Origin: VXYK01 sp965214565
GTDB lineage: Bacteria; Actinomycetota; Acidimicrobiia; Acidimicrobiales; Aldehydirespiratoraceae
Assembly: GCA_965214565.1 (NCBI GenBank)
Contig: OZ243951.1
Coordinates: forward strand, 558,001-622,000
Direction: 5' to 3'
DNA length: 64,000 bases
The notes beneath the pieces were generated by a model. The model searched no databases, was not told where the DNA came from, and saw only the letters and a program-made list of their open reading frames with translations. The translations under genes were made by a program, and so were the position numbers. This document shows, in pieces, positions 8,877-17,981 of the stretch; the first letter of the stretch is position 1; every line of letters starts with the position of its first letter.

Positions 8877-10066
8877 CAGTGGCCAGCAAGAAGCAAAGCA
8901 AACGACCGCCGTCGTCTTACCGGCACGAGACAGCAAGTCGACCCAACCAGCCGACCATCGAAACGTCGTCGTTGATGGATGAGGAAACGAAAGCACCCAA
9001 AGCGTTCACCGTTGAGACCGCCCCCCATGATCTAACACCGGTTGTGCAGGCCACAACGACCCGGTCCGATGAGCCTCAGCCCCGTCTGGCTTGGGACCGA
9101 CAAGGCCATACGTCAACACGAGACGGGTCCGTCGAGTTCGCGGGCACACCGTTGTACACCCGCGAGAAGGTTAACCCGCTCACCATGATCGAGCAGCTAC
9201 GCAAACCCGACGCCGGTGTGCCACTCAACCTGTTCGACGATTTCAACGGGTTACCCCCGAACGCCCAGAAATGGGAGTTCTACCAGCACGCCGGGCACTG
9301 GCAGAACCGGCTGATCCACGGCGACAGCAGCCAAGTCATGCAATCCCTCATCGCTCGGGACGGTCTCGCCGCCAAAGTGCAGATGATCTATTTCGACCCG
9401 CCGTACGGAATCGGCTTCAAATCCAACTTCATGTCCGAGACTGGACGCACCGACGCGACTGGCATACCTGCAGGCGACACGGCACCGATCCGAGCATTCA
9501 AAGACACCTACCGAAACGGCATCCACTCCTACCTCGACGAAATCCACGAACGGCTCACGTTGTTTCGCGAGCTGCTAGCCGACACCGGGTCGTTGTTTGT
9601 GCAGATCGGCGATGAGAACGTTCACCGCCTCGCCGTTATCTGCGACGAGGTGTTCGGCGACGAGAACCGGATGGCCACGATCACCTACAGACCAACGGGT
9701 GGGTCGTCGTCGCAGACGCTGCCCGAGTCGTCGAGCTACCTCCTCTGGTACGCCAAAGAACGCGGAAAGGTGAAATACCGGCAGTTGTACGAACCACTGA
9801 GCCGAGCTGAGGTTGTAGCTGAGTGGGACAAGTCCTTCTCACCACCCAGGGTCGAAATCTCAGGAGAATCATCCCGTCCGCTAACGAAGTCCGAGAAAGC
9901 CGACCCCGATGGGTTGCTTCCCGAGGGTGCCCGCATCTATCGAACAATGAACCTGACATCTATCGGAGCGTCAAAGACTGGTCGGACCTGTGACTACGAA
10001 TACGAAGCGGTTACCTACCACTCCGGGAACACGCGCCATTGGAGAGTCTCCTCCCGCTTCGGATGA
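8873..10066 (+). CDS. Site-specific DNA methyltransferase, N-terminal part (frame broken)
   Basis: This is the modification partner of the upstream restriction helicase. The start is GTG 8873, overlapping the restriction stop as GTGA, with AAGGGG five bases upstream. An upstream in-frame codon at 8738 lies inside the restriction gene and is not credible. The catalytic motif DPPYGIGF is near residue 174, as in beta-class N4/N6 methyltransferases, where this motif precedes the SAM motif. The frame ends at a TGA at 10066, just after a segment ending HW that normally continues into MDRL. The rest continues in another frame, so this half alone lacks the SAM-binding motif and should be inactive. 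Confidence 0.85.
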   Translation: MTVASKKQSKRPPSSYRHETASRPNQPTIETSSLMDEETKAPKAFTVETAPHDLTPVVQATTTRSDEPQPRLAWDRQGHTSTRDGSVEFAGTPLYTREKVNPLTMIEQLRKPDAGVPLNLFDDFNGLPPNAQKWEFYQHAGHWQNRLIHGDSSQVMQSLIARDGLAAKVQMIYFDPPYGIGFKSNFMSETGRTDATGIPAGDTAPIRAFKDTYRNGIHSYLDEIHERLTLFRELLADTGSLFVQIGDENVHRLAVICDEVFGDENRMATITYRPTGGSSSQTLPESSSYLLWYAKERGKVKYRQLYEPLSRAEVVAEWDKSFSPPRVEISGESSRPLTKSEKADPDGLLPEGARIYRTMNLTSIGASKTGRTCDYEYEAVTYHSGNTRHWRVSSRFG

Positions 10067-11471
10067 GACACAGATTTCGGGCATGGACCGGCTCGCGGAA
10101 CTCGGCCGGTTGGAGGGCACCGGCGAAGGCGGGTCCTTGAATTGGAAGTGGTACGAGGACGAAGTACCAGGACGGAGAATCGACAACGTATGGCACCAGC
10201 AGATGCTCCCTGGACGCAAGCGTTACTCGGTGCAAACAGCCAACGGCGTCATCGAGCGGTGCATTCTCATGACCACCGACCCCGGCGACCTGGTACTTGA
10301 CCCGACATGCGGGTCCGGGGTCACAGCACACATGGCCGAACGATGGGGACGGCGGTGGATAACCATAGATGTCGGCAGAGTCTCAGTCGCTATCGCCCGC
10401 CGGCATCTGCTCACCACAGTCCACCCGTGGTTTCAAACAATCGACAGCGGCAGCGACCCTTCAGCAGGGTTCGACGTTGAGACCATGCAACGAGTGTCAG
10501 CAGCGACGCTCGCCTATGACACTGTGGATGACCCTGAGAACACCATCTATCTCGTGGACCGCCCCAAGGAGGACAAGAAACGCAAACGCCTCACCGGTCC
10601 GTTCACCGTCGAATCGGCGAGCCCGTTCACCTACCTGCCGTTCGATTCTGAGAACCCGAAACCACAGGATCTCGGGGCCGCGACCGGCGAAGACGCTGAA
10701 CGCCTGCTGGAGGCCCTGATCGGCAACCCGATCTGCAACAGCGACGGGCATATCGTGCTGGAGGTCGCGGAAATCGCCGCCCAGTCCAACGGTCAGCTCG
10801 TCACCCATGAAGCCGACTGCACATCACCTGGTCATCAAAGCACCCTCACCGCGGCGGTGATGATCGCCTCCCCAGACGTGACAGTCACCGCCGACCAGAT
10901 CGCCGCCGCCGCCGCAGAGGCACGTCGAGGCAGCAGCGACATCACCGACCTGATCGTCGTCGCCTCAGCGTTCGACAACAACGCTGGCCACGCAGCAGGA
11001 ACTGTCACAGTCCACAAAGTGGTCACCGCACGCGATCTCCAGATAGAGGCTCTCGCCGGAGGCCCAGACGCGGGCGCGTTGACTCTGCTCGGCGAACCAG
11101 ACGTATCATGTGACACCACCGACGACGGGCAACTCGTCGTCACCCTCTCCGGATACGACACCTACGACCCAGCAACAGGCACAGTCCGGCCCTCCCAAGG
11201 CAACGACGTTGACTGCTGGATGATCGACACCGACCACACCGGAACAGCGTTCTTCCCCCGCCTCGTTTACCTCCCTGCTCACAAACGCGGCGACGCGAAC
11301 ATCCGCAACCTCGTCAAGGCACTCGGCAGAGATCTCGACCCCGACGCCGAACAAGCCCTGTGCGGACTTGTATCGCAGCCGTTCCCTCCACCCGACGCCC
11401 CGAACAGAGTCGTAGTCAAGATCATCACCAAAACAGGCGCGGAGATGACCGCAGCAGTCGACCACAACTGA
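9990..11471 (+). CDS. Site-specific DNA methyltransferase, C-terminal part (frame broken)
   Basis: This frame holds the second half of the same methyltransferase. It carries the GMDRLAELGRL segment (from about 10080), the NVWHQQ segment, and the SAM-binding motif LDPTCGSGVTAH near 10300, followed by WGRRWITID. A long C-terminal region follows that I could not assign, probably DNA recognition or complex assembly. Family-like sequence is only visible from about 10062, so the GTG at 9990 is probably not a natural start. Skipping one base at about 10061 joins the halves. A real mutation, an assembly error and phase variation all remain possible. Confidence 0.8.
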   Translation: MTTNTKRLPTTPGTRAIGESPPASDETQISGMDRLAELGRLEGTGEGGSLNWKWYEDEVPGRRIDNVWHQQMLPGRKRYSVQTANGVIERCILMTTDPGDLVLDPTCGSGVTAHMAERWGRRWITIDVGRVSVAIARRHLLTTVHPWFQTIDSGSDPSAGFDVETMQRVSAATLAYDTVDDPENTIYLVDRPKEDKKRKRLTGPFTVESASPFTYLPFDSENPKPQDLGAATGEDAERLLEALIGNPICNSDGHIVLEVAEIAAQSNGQLVTHEADCTSPGHQSTLTAAVMIASPDVTVTADQIAAAAAEARRGSSDITDLIVVASAFDNNAGHAAGTVTVHKVVTARDLQIEALAGGPDAGALTLLGEPDVSCDTTDDGQLVVTLSGYDTYDPATGTVRPSQGNDVDCWMIDTDHTGTAFFPRLVYLPAHKRGDANIRNLVKALGRDLDPDAEQALCGLVSQPFPPPDAPNRVVVKIITKTGAEMTAAVDHN

Positions 11472-11488
11472 CAAACGGAGACACCAAG

Positions 11489-12586
11489 ATGCCGGTTGAC
11501 CCCGCAGATCTCAACGCTGTCGCCCAACAAGCAGTGAACGATCATCCTGCCTTGTTGGGGAATGTCGAGTGGCTTCGCAAAGCCTGCAACGACCCCCACC
11601 CGAATGCCGACGATGAACTCCTCAGAGTGCTGCTTGCACTCGTCGAAGATGCTCTGCAAGGGGCGTTGCCTCTACTTGGAGCAAGCGACTGGTCGAAAAT
11701 CGCCAGCTGTTTGGTGGAAGTCAAGGACTGCTATCCCGAAGGGCACGATGGACTCTTGGCGCGATTCACGAATCATGAGGTGGTCGATGCCGACGCCCCT
11801 GTCCTCGCAAAAGCCAACGTCAACCTCAATCCAGTAGCGAAGTCCCTCGCTGGTGCCATGCAAACCAGCCGCAAGACCCTCAAAGACAATGAACGTTCAG
11901 TCGCGGACACAGCAGAGCAAAGCATCGAGTCGATCAACACGACCCGTGAGCGGGTCGATGCCAAGGCCGGGGGTATCGAGGAGGGGATGGACGAAGCGCT
12001 GAGTCGGGTGACCGAGCAGGGAGACGAAACCAAAGCCGAGATGGAGTCGCTGCTAGAAGACCTCAAAGAGCGTTACGGATTCACTACCGGCGCTGTCTTA
12101 GGCGGTTCCCATGAGACCTCGGCCGAGTCAGAGACAGTCCTCATGAAACAACACGAGCAAAATGCACGGCGGGTCAGCGTCATCGCAGCCATATTGGCGG
12201 CGTTCATCGTCGTGTTGAGACTCTTCGAGGTGGGTCCAAGCGGGATTGAGGGGCACCTGGCGACCGTTCCCTTCCTAGGCCCGGTCGCTGTTCTGCTTTA
12301 CATCGCGAACGTCGAGAACCGAGCCGCCAGCGTCCACCGCCACAACGCATCCCGCTGGCTCGGGCTCTCGTTGCAGCTCAAGTCGCTAGGACCGTTCATC
12401 GACGATATCGCCCGCAAAACCCAGCAAGCACCCGACGAGCAACCACCAACCCCCGCTGGACAACAAGCATCTATGTGGAAAGACAACCTCATCGAAGAGG
12501 TGCTCAAACGGATGTTCCAAGGCGATATCGGACCCTACACCCCACCGGCGCGACGCGCCCGCCGTCGAGACCGACCTGACCCCTGA
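11489..12586 (+). CDS. Hypothetical membrane protein with coiled coil, linked to the restriction-modification genes
   Basis: This 365-residue protein is not one I recognise. The ATG at 11489 has GGAG eight bases upstream and follows the methyltransferase stop by 17 bases, so it is probably in the same operon. A soluble helical N-terminus (1-125) is followed by a charged, Glu/Lys-rich probable coiled coil (about 130-215). Two hydrophobic segments come next (about 229-248 and 258-276), then a C-terminal cytoplasmic-looking tail rich in Pro and Arg. A membrane-bound accessory or effector of the defence island is plausible, but that is inference from position and layout. Confidence 0.75.
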   Translation: MPVDPADLNAVAQQAVNDHPALLGNVEWLRKACNDPHPNADDELLRVLLALVEDALQGALPLLGASDWSKIASCLVEVKDCYPEGHDGLLARFTNHEVVDADAPVLAKANVNLNPVAKSLAGAMQTSRKTLKDNERSVADTAEQSIESINTTRERVDAKAGGIEEGMDEALSRVTEQGDETKAEMESLLEDLKERYGFTTGAVLGGSHETSAESETVLMKQHEQNARRVSVIAAILAAFIVVLRLFEVGPSGIEGHLATVPFLGPVAVLLYIANVENRAASVHRHNASRWLGLSLQLKSLGPFIDDIARKTQQAPDEQPPTPAGQQASMWKDNLIEEVLKRMFQGDIGPYTPPARRARRRDRPDP

Positions 12587-12742
12587 CACTTCAAGCGTGA
12601 GTCTGTCGTCCAATTCCGCTGACAGTGCGGGTAGGCGTGCCCTCCTGACCCCTTCACACCGCCGTCGCCTATACCGTTGTCCTTGAGCTTCTTCCCATAT
12701 TCGGTGCCGCATCCACCCGCGCAGCGGACCCCTCCGTGGTTA

Positions 12743-13186
12743 TCACAGCCGGGGATCTGAAATTGGACTCCAGCGGAGTTCCAATCGGTCACGGCCGATT
12801 ACGTATACAAAGGGGCCCGGCTTGGCTGCCCGTTGTAGGATTCGGTTGAAGTTGGCCTCTAGGCGGTGCACCATCTCGGGTGCTGTGAGATTGGCATTGT
12901 TGTAGGCGAATACTCGCAGCGTGGATTCAGCCAGCACATCGCGATGGTCGCGAACAAGGGAGTAGTCTTTGGTCAAAGCTACCCAGCCTTCTTGGTCTGC
13001 CCGAAGCATCCAGTCGGGATCGGCAATCCGCTGGTCAGCGCCTCCAGGATACACTTCGGCCATCGGCAGGGCCTCGAATCCTCTTGCACGAATCGCTTCG
13101 GCAATCAGACGGCGACCGAGGCCTCGATCCAAGAAGAAGACAGGTCGCGGCTGGTCAGGCCGCTGCCTGCGTCGGCCAGATGGCAC
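12743..13186 (-). CDS. PIN-like toxin (VapC45-type)
   Basis: This 147-residue protein resembles the PIN-like VapC45 family of ribonuclease toxins. The acidic start of the domain is FFLDRGLG near 17-24, with further conserved acidic sites in IADPDW and LTKDYSLVRDH. PIN domains use clustered Asp/Glu to bind metal and cut RNA. The GTG start at 13186 lies 32 bases inside the antitoxin gene, the usual coupled arrangement. The gene is convergent with the membrane coiled-coil gene; the 156 bases between them hold nothing I can support. Confidence 0.75.
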   Translation of the reverse strand: MPSGRRRQRPDQPRPVFFLDRGLGRRLIAEAIRARGFEALPMAEVYPGGADQRIADPDWMLRADQEGWVALTKDYSLVRDHRDVLAESTLRVFAYNNANLTAPEMVHRLEANFNRILQRAAKPGPFVYVIGRDRLELRWSPISDPRL

Positions 13187-13931
13187 CGAGGGCTTCCTCT
13201 ATTTGGTCTACGGGGGTCCCAAAGTCGTCTGCAATGGACTCCAACGGCTCGCCAGCGCTGACGCGGGACGAAACGGCCGAGAGAGTTGCGCCCCCCTCAA
13301 CAAAAACCGCATCTCCTCCAGCCACCTCTGGGATGACGCGAAGAAGAGGCCGTTCGGTCACCGGGAGAATGAGCTCAGTGGCCCATGTATCACCGAAAGT
13401 GATGCGCTCCAAATAACTGCCTATCACCTCATGGAACACCCGCTGACCGGTGTGTACCACGGTCAACAGCCTGAGTTGCTTGTCTTGACTGCGGGTCGCG
13501 TAGTCGTACAAGACGCTGGCACCATCGCTGAACAACTGCCGCGACGCCAGCGCATGCTCGAGTTCACCCTCGTTTGCGAGAATCTCAAGCGCCTTGCGGA
13601 TGCGCTGAAGGGGAAGACCCGTGTTGCGAAACGCCTGGATTACTACTGCTTCGACCAGCCCAACGAAGGGAATCGAGCGGCGATCACCGAAGCAGTTATC
13701 GAATGCGGTGATGACTGGTCCCTGCTTCAGCTGCGTGTTGCCCAGCAGTGTCCTCTCATAGCCCTGAGACCATGTGCGCAGTGTGGACGGACTCATGCCC
13801 ACTAGGCGCGCCGCTCCGGCAACAGTGTAGAGCCGCCGGGTAAATCGCTCGTCGTCGATAACGCCTCCCGGTCTCATGTGTCCAGCCCTCTCATCAACAA
13901 CCATGGTAGCGAGAGCATCGTTGCCGACCAT
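13155..13931 (-). CDS. VapB45-type antitoxin (HTH plus DUF433)
   Basis: This 258-residue antitoxin has a MerR-like helix-turn-helix near its N-terminus (YTVAGAARLVGMSPSTLRTW, about 35-54). Its C-terminus carries a DUF433-like helical motif (AGEPLESIADDFGTPVDQIE). The same architecture is known for Mycobacterium VapB45, encoded beside VapC45. It should bind its own operator and neutralise the PIN toxin downstream. The start could also be ATG at about 13904 or 13877. It follows the LigD-like gene by 20 bases on the same strand. Confidence 0.75.
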   Translation of the reverse strand: MVGNDALATMVVDERAGHMRPGGVIDDERFTRRLYTVAGAARLVGMSPSTLRTWSQGYERTLLGNTQLKQGPVITAFDNCFGDRRSIPFVGLVEAVVIQAFRNTGLPLQRIRKALEILANEGELEHALASRQLFSDGASVLYDYATRSQDKQLRLLTVVHTGQRVFHEVIGSYLERITFGDTWATELILPVTERPLLRVIPEVAGGDAVFVEGGATLSAVSSRVSAGEPLESIADDFGTPVDQIEEALGAIWPTQAAA

Positions 13932-13951
13932 GTCAATCCCCCATGGCGAGG

Positions 13952-14962
13952 TTAGTCAGTTCGTTTGGCGCGGCTCGGAGAGACGCGGGGGGCTTCGTTG
14001 GGTTGTTTGGGGTAGACGGGGGGCCACGGGGCGTCGCTGAGCCCTGCCTCCCAGTCTCTTGCGTGCCACTCCAGCAACGCGTCCAACGACTGGAGTTGAT
14101 CGTCGATCGACGCCCAGGGGTCGCCCCGCTGCTCGACGAGGGCTGGCACCGTGGCGATGGTCAACGATTCAGGATCGACCGTGGCCACCTCGTCCCAGGT
14201 GATCGGCGTCGACACCTGCGCCCCGACCCGGGGACGGACCTGGTAAGCACCGAAAACGGTCTTGTGCGGGGCGTTCTGGTTGAAGTCGAAGAAGACCCGA
14301 CTCCCTCGCAGTTCCTTCCACCACTCGCAGGTAATGAGGTTCGGGCATCGTCTCTGCATCTCTCGGGCGAGGGCGACCGCCGCGTACCGGACCGCGTAAC
14401 CGTCCCAGCGGGGCATCAGCCGAACCCAGATATGGAGGCCCTTGCTGCCCGACGTCTTGGGATAGGCCACGATGCCGAGTTCGTCGAGCACTGCCTTGAC
14501 TTCGAGGGCGGCCGCACGGACATCGTCGAAGTCGGTGCCCGGCGAGGGGTCGAGGTCGATCCGCATCTCGTCTGCGTACACCGGTTCAGATACACGGTTG
14601 GGCCAGACATGAAAGCCGAGACAGCCCATGTTGACTCCCCACACGATATGGGCGAGGTCCGCAGCGACCAGCGCGTTGGAGGTCGTGCCGTTGGGTGTGC
14701 TCACCACGACCGTCCGCAACCAGTCGGGTGCTCCCTTGGGTACCCGCTTCTGGAAGAACGACTTGCCGCCAGCACCGTCGGGGTAACGCTCCATCAGCAG
14801 CGGGCGCCCGCCGATCGCGCGCATCACAGGTTCCTTGAGGGCCAGGTAGTACTCGGCGAGATCCAGTTTCGTCTCGCCCCGCTTGGGAAAGAACACCTTG
14901 TCGCCGTTGGTGATCCGAACCTCGACACCGTCTATGTCGAGCGTTCTCGCGGCGCCGGTCAC
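13952..14962 (-). CDS. LigD-type polymerase/primase domain protein (stand-alone)
   Basis: This 336-residue protein is the stand-alone polymerase domain of the LigD family, which fills and trims ends during bacterial non-homologous end joining and prefers ribonucleotides. Visible motifs are LMERYPDG and FFQKRVPKGAP (about 55-75), the metal-binding RIDLDPSPG (about 138-146), TSGSKGLHIWVRL (about 171-183) and the C-terminal ITWDEV. No ligase or Ku domain is attached and none is in the window. The GTG start at 14962 follows the upstream membrane-protein stop by 13 bases. Confidence 0.88.
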   Translation of the reverse strand: MTGAARTLDIDGVEVRITNGDKVFFPKRGETKLDLAEYYLALKEPVMRAIGGRPLLMERYPDGAGGKSFFQKRVPKGAPDWLRTVVVSTPNGTTSNALVAADLAHIVWGVNMGCLGFHVWPNRVSEPVYADEMRIDLDPSPGTDFDDVRAAALEVKAVLDELGIVAYPKTSGSKGLHIWVRLMPRWDGYAVRYAAVALAREMQRRCPNLITCEWWKELRGSRVFFDFNQNAPHKTVFGAYQVRPRVGAQVSTPITWDEVATVDPESLTIATVPALVEQRGDPWASIDDQLQSLDALLEWHARDWEAGLSDAPWPPVYPKQPNEAPRVSPSRAKRTD

Positions 14963-14975
14963 TGCGCTGCGGTGA

Positions 14976-15428
14976 TCAGGCGCCCGGCTTGAAGATCATG
15001 AGGTAGAGCGACAGCAGGAACAGCACGGTAATGATCAGACTGCCGATCTCGGCCTTTCTGGCGTTCGGCTCGTCGCCGTCGGCAATCGCCTTCTCCGCAG
15101 GGAAGACCACTGCGTGGAGGACACCGTTCATGGCCAACCAGATAATGATCGACACGACCAGCCAACCGTCGCTCATCCGGTAGACCCTGTCGGACAGGCC
15201 TGCGACGCCGAAGCCGAGCAGGCCGCCGATGACGAGGGAACTTCCGTAGATCCGCATCGAACGAGTTCTGATGCCCGTGTAGATCTGTCTGCGGACCGAG
15301 TAGTCCTCATTGGAGTCTCGGGCGATGAAAGGATGGACGAAGGTGGGCGCGAGCGCCACGAACATCGCCACTACATGCAGGAGCAGGATGAAGTTGTATC
15401 CAACGTCGCCGACAGCTGCAAGAGTCAT
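14976..15428 (-). CDS. Small integral membrane protein, DUF2269-like
   Basis: This 150-residue protein has four hydrophobic helices (about 10-28, 60-78, 85-105 and 128-147). It resembles the DUF2269 group of bacterial membrane proteins, whose role is unknown. I chose ATG 15428 because the 50 upstream codons are not protein-like and run into the divergent ilvD promoter. It probably heads a minus-strand operon with the LigD-type polymerase and perhaps vapBC45. Confidence 0.7.
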   Translation of the reverse strand: MTLAAVGDVGYNFILLLHVVAMFVALAPTFVHPFIARDSNEDYSVRRQIYTGIRTRSMRIYGSSLVIGGLLGFGVAGLSDRVYRMSDGWLVVSIIIWLAMNGVLHAVVFPAEKAIADGDEPNARKAEIGSLIITVLFLLSLYLMIFKPGA

Positions 15429-15541
15429 CCTGTGACTGTATCCAAGCCATCCGACAGAACAACGGACCCTTGAAGATCCCGAGGTCGAGCCGGACCGGCA
15501 ATACGTTACGGATCTGAGCCGTTCGGCTAACTCCAGCCCTG

Positions 15542-15553
15542 TACACTCAGCAG
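15542..15553 (+). promoter_or_regulatory. Candidate -10 box giving a leaderless ilvD transcript
   Basis: TACACT at 15542-15547 matches the actinobacterial TAnnnT -10 pattern and ends six bases before the ilvD ATG. There is no ribosome-binding site at the usual distance, so transcription would start at or next to the A of the ATG. No clear -35 box was found. Confidence 0.35.
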
Positions 15554-17407
15554 ATGGCTGACTACCGCTCGCGCACATCCACCCAGGGACGCAACATGGC
15601 CGGGGCTCGGGCCCTATGGCGCGCCACCGGCATGAAAGACGACGACTTCGACAAGCCCATCATCGCGATATCGAACTCTTTCACCCAGTTCGTGCCAGGC
15701 CACGTCCATCTCAAAGATCTGGGGCAGCTCGTCGCACGTGAAATCGAAGAAGCTGGCGGCGTGGCCAAGGAGTTCAACACGATCGCCGTCGACGACGGCA
15801 TCGCAATGGGCCACGACGGCATGCTCTACAGCCTTCCCAGCCGAGACCTGATCTCTGACTCGATCGAGTACATGGTCAACGCTCACTGCGCGGATGCCCT
15901 GGTCTGCATCAGCAATTGCGACAAGATCACCCCCGGAATGCTGAACGCCACGATGAGGCTCAACATTCCCACGATCTTTGTGAGCGGTGGGCCGATGGAG
16001 GCGGGCAAGACCAAGCTCGCCGGGGTGAGCGTGAAACTCGACCTGATCGACCCGATGATAAAGGCAGGCGACACTTCAGTCTCCGACGAGGACCTCCTGG
16101 AGATGGAACGTTCGGCGTGCCCGACCTGCGGTTCGTGTTCCGGCATGTTCACCGCCAACTCGATGAACTGCCTGACTGAGGCCCTCGGCCTGTCTCTTCC
16201 CGGCAACGGGACAGTGCTGGCCACACACGCGGACCGCAGAGAACTCTTCTTGGAGGCGGGCCGTCGAATCGTCGATCTGGCGAAGCGCCGCTACGACAAG
16301 GACGACGAGTCGGTGCTGCCCCGTTCGATCTGCAACAAAGCGGCCTTCGAGAACGCCATGACACTCGACATCGCCATGGGCGGGTCGACCAACACCGTGT
16401 TGCACATCCTCGCCGCAGCACAGGAGGGCGGAGTCGACTTCACGATGGCCGACATCGATAGGCTCAGCCGCAAGTCGCCCAATATCTGCAAGGTCGCACC
16501 GAGCACCGACAAATACCACGTCGAGGACGTGCACCGCGCCGGAGGGATCATGGGGATCCTCGGCGAACTCGACCGCGGCGGACTGATTGACACAAGCCTG
16601 CCGACCGTCCACTCAGAGACGCTCGCCGCTGCCCTGAACCATTGGGACGTGATGCGAGACCCGTCAACTGAGGTGGTCGACTTCTACCGTGCTGGTCCCG
16701 CCGGGATACCGACGCAGGTGGCGTTCAGCCAGTCCGAGCGGTGGCCGACCCTCGACCTCGACCGCCAAGACGGCTGCATCCGCACAGTAGCCGAGCCCTA
16801 CAGCCGCGAGGGCGGGCTCGCTGTGCTGTTCGGCAACATCGCCGAGCGCGGTTGCATCGTCAAGACAGCCGGGGTCGATGAGTCGATCTTCACTTTTAGC
16901 GGCCCCGCAATCGTCTTCGAGAGCCAGGACACCGCGTGTGCCGGAATCCTCGATGAGTCGGTGGTGAAGTCCGGAGACGTCGTCGTCGTGCGTTACGAAG
17001 GTCCCAAGGGCGGGCCGGGAATGCAGGAGATGCTCTACCCCACCTCATACATAAAGAGCCGTGGACTCGGCAAGGAGTGTGCGCTGATAACTGACGGGCG
17101 TTTCTCGGGCGGCACGTCGGGCCTGTCGATCGGCCATGCTTCCCCAGAGGGTGCCGAAGGCGGTGCCATAGCCCTCATCGAAACGGGCGACATCATCGAC
17201 ATCGACATCCCCAACCGCTCCGTCAACCTCCGGATCGGCGACGAAGAACTCGAGGCGCGGCGCCGGGCCATGGAGTCCAGGGGCACAAACGCCTGGCGCC
17301 CGCAGAGCCGCCAGCGCACAGTCTCGGCTGCTCTGCAGGCGTATGCGGCCCTGACCACTTCGGCTGACCGCGGCGCAGTACGCGACGTGAGCCAAGTCAC
17401 AAGCTGA
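15554..17407 (+). CDS. ilvD: Dihydroxy-acid dehydratase
   Basis: IlvD dehydrates 2,3-dihydroxy-isovalerate and 2,3-dihydroxy-3-methylvalerate to the 2-keto acids of valine and isoleucine. At 617 residues it has the full length of the IlvD/Edd family. Conserved cysteine motifs for the Fe-S cluster are present: NCDKITPGM near 122-130 and PTCGSCSGMF near 194-203. The active-site region LPGNGT and the C-terminal TDGRFSGGTSG are also intact. It stands alone, without other ilv genes in the window, and is followed by a TetR gene. Confidence 0.96.
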   Translation: MADYRSRTSTQGRNMAGARALWRATGMKDDDFDKPIIAISNSFTQFVPGHVHLKDLGQLVAREIEEAGGVAKEFNTIAVDDGIAMGHDGMLYSLPSRDLISDSIEYMVNAHCADALVCISNCDKITPGMLNATMRLNIPTIFVSGGPMEAGKTKLAGVSVKLDLIDPMIKAGDTSVSDEDLLEMERSACPTCGSCSGMFTANSMNCLTEALGLSLPGNGTVLATHADRRELFLEAGRRIVDLAKRRYDKDDESVLPRSICNKAAFENAMTLDIAMGGSTNTVLHILAAAQEGGVDFTMADIDRLSRKSPNICKVAPSTDKYHVEDVHRAGGIMGILGELDRGGLIDTSLPTVHSETLAAALNHWDVMRDPSTEVVDFYRAGPAGIPTQVAFSQSERWPTLDLDRQDGCIRTVAEPYSREGGLAVLFGNIAERGCIVKTAGVDESIFTFSGPAIVFESQDTACAGILDESVVKSGDVVVVRYEGPKGGPGMQEMLYPTSYIKSRGLGKECALITDGRFSGGTSGLSIGHASPEGAEGGAIALIETGDIIDIDIPNRSVNLRIGDEELEARRRAMESRGTNAWRPQSRQRTVSAALQAYAALTTSADRGAVRDVSQVTS

Positions 17408-17426
17408 GCAGGCAACGGGTCTGACA

Positions 17427-17978
17427 GTGGGGATGACCGATCCGACCACTGGTGTTCGCGGGCCCGAGGCGGTCCGCAGCGCCCTGATCGACGCCGCCAA
17501 GGCGCTGTCGGCCGTGCGTTCGCCGCGGCAGGTTTCAGGGAGGGAACTCGCGCAGCGCGCCGGTGTGAACTACGGCCTGATCCACTACTACTTCGGAACC
17601 AAGGACAACGTCTTCGCGCAAGCGGTGACCGAGGCAACCGAAACCATGGCGCAGCGCTGGGATGAGAGCGGTGTGCTGCCGCTCAACACCAGCGACGAAG
17701 CGGCCAGCTACCGCACTTTCGCCAAGCTCGAGATCGACGAGTCTCGTTCGCCCATCACCGATCTGATCGCGCGGATCGTCGCGGTTGAATCCAGAGCCAG
17801 TGGTCGGCCCTGCACCGACAGCGAACTGTTGGCCGAAGTCGCGATCACCACCGCCCTGCAGTTCGGGTGGGGGACTTTCGAAGACGAGATCGTCAGTGCC
17901 CTCGAGCAGTTCGGTGGCGATCTTCATGCACTGCGGGCGCGGGTCGCTGAGCTGTCTCTGCGGCTCAAAGCGGACTAG
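17427..17978 (+). CDS. TetR-family transcriptional regulator
   Basis: This 183-residue protein has an N-terminal TetR helix-turn-helix (SGRELAQRAGVNYGLIHYYF, about 34-53) and a divergent ligand-binding C-terminus. GTG 17427 and ATG 17433 are both possible starts. It lies 19 bases after ilvD and 3 bases before an MFS pump, so it may control that pump, a common pairing. Confidence 0.85.
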   Translation: MGMTDPTTGVRGPEAVRSALIDAAKALSAVRSPRQVSGRELAQRAGVNYGLIHYYFGTKDNVFAQAVTEATETMAQRWDESGVLPLNTSDEAASYRTFAKLEIDESRSPITDLIARIVAVESRASGRPCTDSELLAEVAITTALQFGWGTFEDEIVSALEQFGGDLHALRARVAELSLRLKAD

Positions 17979-17981
17979 TCG

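Noticed and set aside
12535..12792. Cys- and Gly-rich ORF on the minus strand (85 residues) between the coiled-coil protein and the toxin gene.
   Set aside because: It overlaps both neighbours, has no ribosome-binding site, and resembles no zinc-finger family that I know. It could be a relic, but I cannot support it as a gene.
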